A stretch of DNA of 58,545 nt from an uncultured Atopobiaceae bacterium (GTDB lineage: Bacteria > Actinomycetota > Coriobacteriia > Coriobacteriales > Atopobiaceae), in contig CALUJM010000015.1 in NCBI GenBank assembly GCA_944320975.1, positions 1 through 58,545 of the forward strand, read 5' to 3'. The first letter of the stretch is position 1. Each line of letters opens with the position of its first letter. The notes below the pieces were generated by a model, which ran no database searches, was not told where the DNA came from, and saw only the letters and a list, made by a program, of their open reading frames with translations. This document shows, in pieces, positions 57,308-58,545 of the stretch. The translations under genes were made by a program, and so were the position numbers.

Positions 57308-58117
57308 ATGGTCGAAAACATCCCCCTTGCGCTGTCCTGGGCCGCGCTCGGCTGCGGCTTCACCTGGCTCATGACCACGGCGGGCTCTGCGGTGGTGTTC
57401 TTCTTCCGGTCGGAGCGCAAGCTCATGCACCACATCTTCCTCGGCTTTGCCGCGGGCGTCATGGTGGCGGCCAGCGTGTGGTCGCTGCTCAATCCCGCGA
57501 TCGAGCAGGCCGAGGGCCAGGGCGTCCCGGGCTGGCTGCCCGCGGCGGGCGGCTTCCTCCTGGGCGTGGCCTTCCTCATGGCGCTCGACACCTTCCTGCC
57601 GCACCTCCACGCGGATGCGGACGAGCCCGAGGGCGTCCCCTCCGGCTGGAAGCGCACGACGCTGCTGGTCTCGGCCGTGACGCTGCACAACATCCCCGAG
57701 GGCATGTCCGTGGGGCTGCTCTTTGCCATGGCGTCGCAGTCCGCGGGCGCGGCGGGGGAGGCCTACCTCGGCATGGCGCTCGCGCTCGCCGCGGGCATAG
57801 GCCTGCAGAACTTCCCGGAGGGCGCGGCGATATCGCTGCCCCTCGCGCGCGAGGGCATGAGCCGGCGGAGGGCCTTCGCGATGGGCAGCCTCTCGGGCAT
57901 CGTGGAGCCGATCTTCGGTGTTGCCGTGGTCCTCGCGAGCGGCTGGATCGCGCCGTACATGCCGTGGCTGCTGGCGTTTGCCGCAGGCGCGATGATCTAC
58001 GTGGTGGTGGAGGAGCTTATCCCCGAGGCGCATCTCGGCGAGCACTCCAACGTGGGGACGCTCGGCTTCATCGCGGGGTTCGTCGTGATGATGGTCCTCG
58101 ACGTGGCGCTGGGTTGA
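57308..58117 (+). CDS. ZIP-family divalent metal transporter
   Basis: The 269-residue protein has eight membrane helices and the ZIP motifs TLHNIPEGMSVGLLFAMA (helix IV) and GLQNFPEGAAISLPLA (helix V). PHLHADADEPEG is a histidine-rich loop. It imports zinc, iron or manganese. It follows feoB after 140 bases with no clear own promoter, so it may belong to the iron operon. Further DtxR-like boxes lie right after it. Confidence 0.93.
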   Translation: MVENIPLALSWAALGCGFTWLMTTAGSAVVFFFRSERKLMHHIFLGFAAGVMVAASVWSLLNPAIEQAEGQGVPGWLPAAGGFLLGVAFLMALDTFLPHLHADADEPEGVPSGWKRTTLLVSAVTLHNIPEGMSVGLLFAMASQSAGAAGEAYLGMALALAAGIGLQNFPEGAAISLPLAREGMSRRRAFAMGSLSGIVEPIFGVAVVLASGWIAPYMPWLLAFAAGAMIYVVVEELIPEAHLGEHSNVGTLGFIAGFVVMMVLDVALG

Positions 58118-58120
58118 CAT

Positions 58121-58202
58121 TAGTAAGCTTGAGCTAACTTATGGAGAACCTGTGATGACCGCCGAGACCGTTGGAAATGCGTTCAAGTTAACCTATTCTA
58201 AC
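58121..58202. promoter_or_regulatory. Two DtxR/IdeR-like boxes after the ZIP gene
   Basis: TTAGTAAGCTTGAGCTAA (58122) and GTTAACCTATTCTAAC (58187-58202) fit iron-box half-sites TTAG/CTAA. No recognisable gene follows on the + strand, so they form an orphan iron-control region. Confidence 0.5.
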
Positions 58203-58250
58203 AGTGCGCCGAGAAGAACAGCGACTCGAAGATCGGTGCGACACGTTTAA
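58155..58250 (+). CDS. Possible 31-residue peptide between iron boxes
   Basis: ATG 58155 with GGAGAACC upstream gives a short frame (start MTAETVGNAF) that ends at 58250 and spans the second iron box and GAGAAGAAC (58211). It has no family. It could be a leader peptide, a 5' remnant of a lost gene, or chance. Confidence 0.25.
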   Translation: MTAETVGNAFKLTYSNSAPRRTATRRSVRHV

Positions 58251-58297
58251 CCCTGCCCGAGCGACGGCCCCTCTCCCCGTCGCGAACGGCGACCCCA

Positions 58298-58338
58298 GCG
58301 CCACCTGCCACCCCCTCAGGCAGGTGGCGCCTTTCTTT
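58298..58338 (+). terminator. Intrinsic terminator
   Basis: GCGCCACCTGCC and GGCAGGTGGCGC pair across a short loop, followed by CTTTCTTTT. It would end transcription from the ZIP gene and iron-box region. Confidence 0.88.
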
Positions 58339-58370
58339 TCCTCTGCTTGTGGAAGGCGTCGACACGGGAA

Positions 58371-58435
58371 GGCCCGCCCCACTTGCGAAGCAGGAGTTTC
58401 GCGAAGCGCACTCCTGCGCGCAAGTGGGGCGGGCC
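58371..58435. repeat. GGCCCGCCCCACTTGCG inverted repeat
   Basis: 17-bp arms at 58371-58387 and 58419-58435 with an inner CAGGAGT/ACTCCTG pair. It lies past the end of the minus-strand gene at the right edge and could help end it. Confidence 0.85.
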
Positions 58436-58457
58436 CCATCGTTGCCGTTGGCGAACG

Positions 58458-58545
58458 TTACTTCTTAACCTTGCCCTGGTTGGCGACGGCGTTGATCTTG
58501 GCCTCGATGGTGGCGGGGTCGCCGATGTAGTGCTTGTCGACGACG
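58458..58545 (-). CDS. C-terminal end of an unidentified gene
   Basis: Only the last 28 codons are in the window: VDKHYIGDPATIEAKIN followed by AVANQGKVKK and TAA. The frame is open to the right edge. The text is helical and basic at the end. I do not recognise it from this fragment. Confidence 0.6.
   Translation of the reverse strand, partial: VVDKHYIGDPATIEAKINAVANQGKVKK

Noticed and set aside
2387..58219. GAGAAGRAC as a Chi or KOPS site
   Set aside because: Both strands carry about equal numbers in this window, whereas those signals are strand-skewed; a full-genome check is still needed.

Overview
The window is high-GC DNA dominated by G/C-ending codons, with the gene set of a strict anaerobe: selenium-dependent molybdenum-hydroxylase accessory genes, indolepyruvate:ferredoxin oxidoreductase, a 2-hydroxyacyl-CoA dehydratase-like system, FeoAAB ferrous iron uptake and PEP carboxylase. 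Together with Bce-type signalling and paired glucose-type IIA proteins this suggests a gut Coriobacteriia relative (Olsenella, Parolsenella or Collinsella-like). That placement is inferred from gene content, not from a marker gene. || Left part (1-25700): a purine/hydantoin degradation and Se/Mo cofactor region. It holds ygeW (end only), carbamate kinase, a ModE-MocA fusion, hydantoinase, RidA, YqeC, a double-cubane-type HgdB protein with its HgdC-type activator, YedF, a DUF3343 protein, a selenocysteine lyase/cysteine desulfurase-like enzyme, a YqeB-XdhC fusion, a FecCD-type ABC importer, a THEP1-like NTPase, a DUF364 protein and SelD. A ModE-type operator precedes yqeB-xdhC, and the ModE-like DNA-binding domain is encoded in the same window, so a molybdate-sensing loop can be proposed. 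Inserted into this region (4743-10682) is a block of membrane and zinc-ribbon proteins, including an SPFH protein, that does not look metabolic. || Middle part (25865-42601): a DUF1508 protein, a candidate stand-alone small RNA, iorBA with an acyl-CoA ligase, a BceRSAB-like sensor/ABC module, two IIA-Glc paralogues, glycerol dehydrogenase, a HAD phosphatase, an XRE regulator and aspS. Right part (42788-58545): a MarR regulator with a heterodimeric ABC exporter, FluC/CrcB, a flavin reductase-like protein, a polysaccharide flippase-like protein, PEP carboxylase (TTG start), PPK2, the feo operon with DtxR-like boxes, a ZIP transporter and the end of an unidentified gene. || Two genome-scale signals stand out. 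First, the 9-mer GAGAAGRAC occurs about 50 times by eye, about equally on both strands, roughly once per 1.2 kb and often between genes; its density and behaviour resemble a DNA-uptake-type signal. Second, nearly every gene border carries a long inverted repeat, and many share a GGGACAG core. Several of these repeats lie inside reading frames, where they encode linkers, N- or C-terminal tails or stop codons.
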